Virus record (IMG/VR): IMGVR_UViG_3300031565_000491
Span: 1-20,106 of that record
DNA: 20,106 nucleotides
Reading direction: 5' to 3' (one strand)
Source: a virus
The first letter of the stretch is position 1, and the number at the start of each line of letters is the position of its first letter. Positions 19,082 through 20,106 of this stretch are shown piece by piece. The notes beneath the pieces are model-generated. The model searched no databases, was not told the origin of the DNA, and was given only the letters and a program-made list of their open reading frames with translations. The translations under genes were made by a program, and so were the position numbers.

Positions 19082-19474
19082 ATGAGTAATCAAAACAAAA
19101 CAAACAAAGCAAATGCTGGTACAAAGCCAGTAGCCGAAGTTGCAAAGTCAACGATTGTCCCAGTGTGCATCGCTCGACTACGTAAACTCGAAAGAGAAAT
19201 TTTGGTAGTCGGACAAGTTCCAGAGAGTTGTCAAGCAGCACAAAAGAAAATCGCTGCAAGCATTACAAAACTTGCCGACCGCATCCACAAAGGACTCGGC
19301 TCAGAGGCGAAGAAAGCCGCAAAGTTGGAAGCCAAGAAGGTTCGTTCAGATGCGAAAACCAAACGTGACGAAGCCAAGAAAACAAAGAAGCTGGCAGCCA
19401 TCAAAGTTCTTAAAGAGAAGTTGGCACAGATGGAAGCAGATGTTGCCCCAGTCGCTACAGACACAAAGAAGTAA
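19082..19474 (+). CDS. Lys/Ala-rich basic helical protein (histone-like)
   Basis: This 130-residue protein starts at ATG 19082 after GAGGAGATTTAAAA. Its second half is a lysine/alanine-rich charged helix (EAKKAAKLEAKKVRSDAKTK, then RDEAKKTKKLAAIKVLKEKL, then AQMEADVAPVATDTKK), and the N-terminus is a polar Lys/Asn-rich arm. It resembles histone H1-like and DNA-compaction proteins in composition only. Codons use more AAG, GCC and GAG than neighbours, so its composition is less A/T-rich, which may mean separate origin or high expression. It follows a terminator and needs its own promoter, which I cannot place with confidence. Confidence 0.75.
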   Translation: MSNQNKTNKANAGTKPVAEVAKSTIVPVCIARLRKLEREILVVGQVPESCQAAQKKIAASITKLADRIHKGLGSEAKKAAKLEAKKVRSDAKTKRDEAKKTKKLAAIKVLKEKLAQMEADVAPVATDTKK

Positions 19475-19584
19475 AGTATTTCAGCAAATATGAGACATTC
19501 ACTTTGCTTAAAATAAAGTACAGACGGTTGAAAGCCCGAAGCAAAGGTTTTTCGAAATCATAAATTATAATTTGGAGAAGAGAA

Positions 19585-20106
19585 ATGAACGATAAACAGA
19601 AAATTAACAAGAATGAAGTTAGTTCCATGGAGTCCGTTTTTGGTGCGAATGACCCTATGTTTCAAATACCAAAGAAAGCGGAGAGCAAAATGAATCTTCC
19701 TGAACTTGAAAAGAAAATTGCACAAGTTTATGAAAAGCAAATAGCACGAGCCATTCTTGATGCTCAAAAGATGCGTGAAGAAAGCTATCATTACGACCGC
19801 AATGAATCAGAAGCTGGTTTAACTGGTGAATACAAGTTAGATTGGGAAACTTGCTTTATCGAAGCAGCCAAGAAAAATAAGCTATCAAAGAGCATGTGGT
19901 ATTTGCTCAGTCTTGCAAATCACTGGTTTAACGACATTCAACTTTGGGCTGAAGATATTCTGGCAGGCAAAGATTGCTATACATCTGGCGACCACGAGCC
20001 ATGTTGTAAAGATCCATCAGAAGAAAAATGCGAGCAATGTCAGGAAACAGGTTTAGCAGACCAAAATAATGATTCAGCAGGTAAAGCAAACCCACAGAAT
20101 TATTGC
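19585..20106 (+). CDS. 5' part of an unidentified gene (partial, runs off the end)
   Basis: ATG 19585, behind GGAGAAGAGAA, opens a frame that continues to the window end without a stop: 174 residues. The protein has a helical section (NLPELEKKIAQVYEKQIARA, then ILDAQKMREESYHYDRNESE), an amphipathic middle (DWETCFIEAAKKNKLSKSMW, YLLSLANHWFNDIQLWAEDI) and a Cys-rich stretch near the end (EPCCKDPSEEKCEQCQETG), which may bind zinc. No family recognised. It is preceded by about 110 noncoding bases in which I see no clear promoter. Confidence 0.7.
   Translation, partial: MNDKQKINKNEVSSMESVFGANDPMFQIPKKAESKMNLPELEKKIAQVYEKQIARAILDAQKMREESYHYDRNESEAGLTGEYKLDWETCFIEAAKKNKLSKSMWYLLSLANHWFNDIQLWAEDILAGKDCYTSGDHEPCCKDPSEEKCEQCQETGLADQNNDSAGKANPQNYC

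Noticed and set aside
19500-19580. TTGCTT and TATAAT-like strings before the gene at 19585
   Set aside because: Their spacing does not fit a -35/-10 pair, and the TATAAT string abuts the ribosome binding site, so no promoter is called.

Overview
The window looks like the early/replication region of a tailed double-stranded DNA bacteriophage. The supported genes all lie on the + strand. Most encode proteins of 50 to 130 residues, and they are packed with ATGA or TAATG junctions or gaps of a few bases. Many have a strong GGAG-type ribosome binding site. The base composition is AT-rich. The replication genes are of phage type: a family A DNA polymerase with a proofreading exonuclease but no 5' nuclease domain, a SNF2-type helicase, a thymidylate-kinase-like P-loop kinase, a dCMP-deaminase-like protein and a possible single-strand DNA-binding protein. 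No capsid, tail, terminase, integrase, rRNA or convincing tRNA gene is visible. Nothing in the sequence fixes the host beyond 'bacterium'; the sigma70-like promoters and Shine-Dalgarno sites fit that.

Layout. 1-1782: the end of one gene and five small genes, one with a 3D (cell-wall/lytic-transglycosylase-type) domain. 1783-5447: the first of three near-identical promoters, four small genes, the 704-residue SNF2-like helicase and a small follower. 5448-10923: the second promoter, then a long run of small accessory genes. These include a receiver-like (cREC) protein, a protein carrying a DNA-polymerase-motif-A-like segment plus a zinc ribbon, two adjacent nucleotidyltransferases (the first split by a frameshift), a J-domain protein, many Cys-rich putative zinc proteins and a DUF4326 protein. 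10890-11124: a long structured RNA-like element flanked by 20-bp direct repeats. 11153-13287: more zinc-binding-type genes and an HExxH protein. 13288-18029: the replication module. It runs from an unusual leader with duplicated ribosome binding sites and start-stop mini-ORFs, through the SSB-like gene, an origin-like stretch (12-bp inverted repeat and 13 copies of a hexamer) and the kinase and deaminase genes, to the DNA polymerase. 18027-20106: a highly structured, switch-like noncoding stretch, the third promoter, three small genes, a terminator, a Lys/Ala-rich basic protein and a gene running off the end.

How the parts fit. The helicase, polymerase, SSB-like protein, kinase and deaminase would copy DNA and supply dTTP precursors. 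The three similar promoters probably fire together as one class. Many of the small Cys-rich proteins resemble the host-takeover or accessory proteins common in phage early regions, but their functions cannot be read from sequence alone.

The features most worth a second look are the structured RNA at 10923-11076, the leader at 13288-13566, the origin-like repeats at 14531-14724, the alternative-pairing region after the polymerase gene, and two single-base frameshifts at homopolymers (7379-7382 and 9583-9587).
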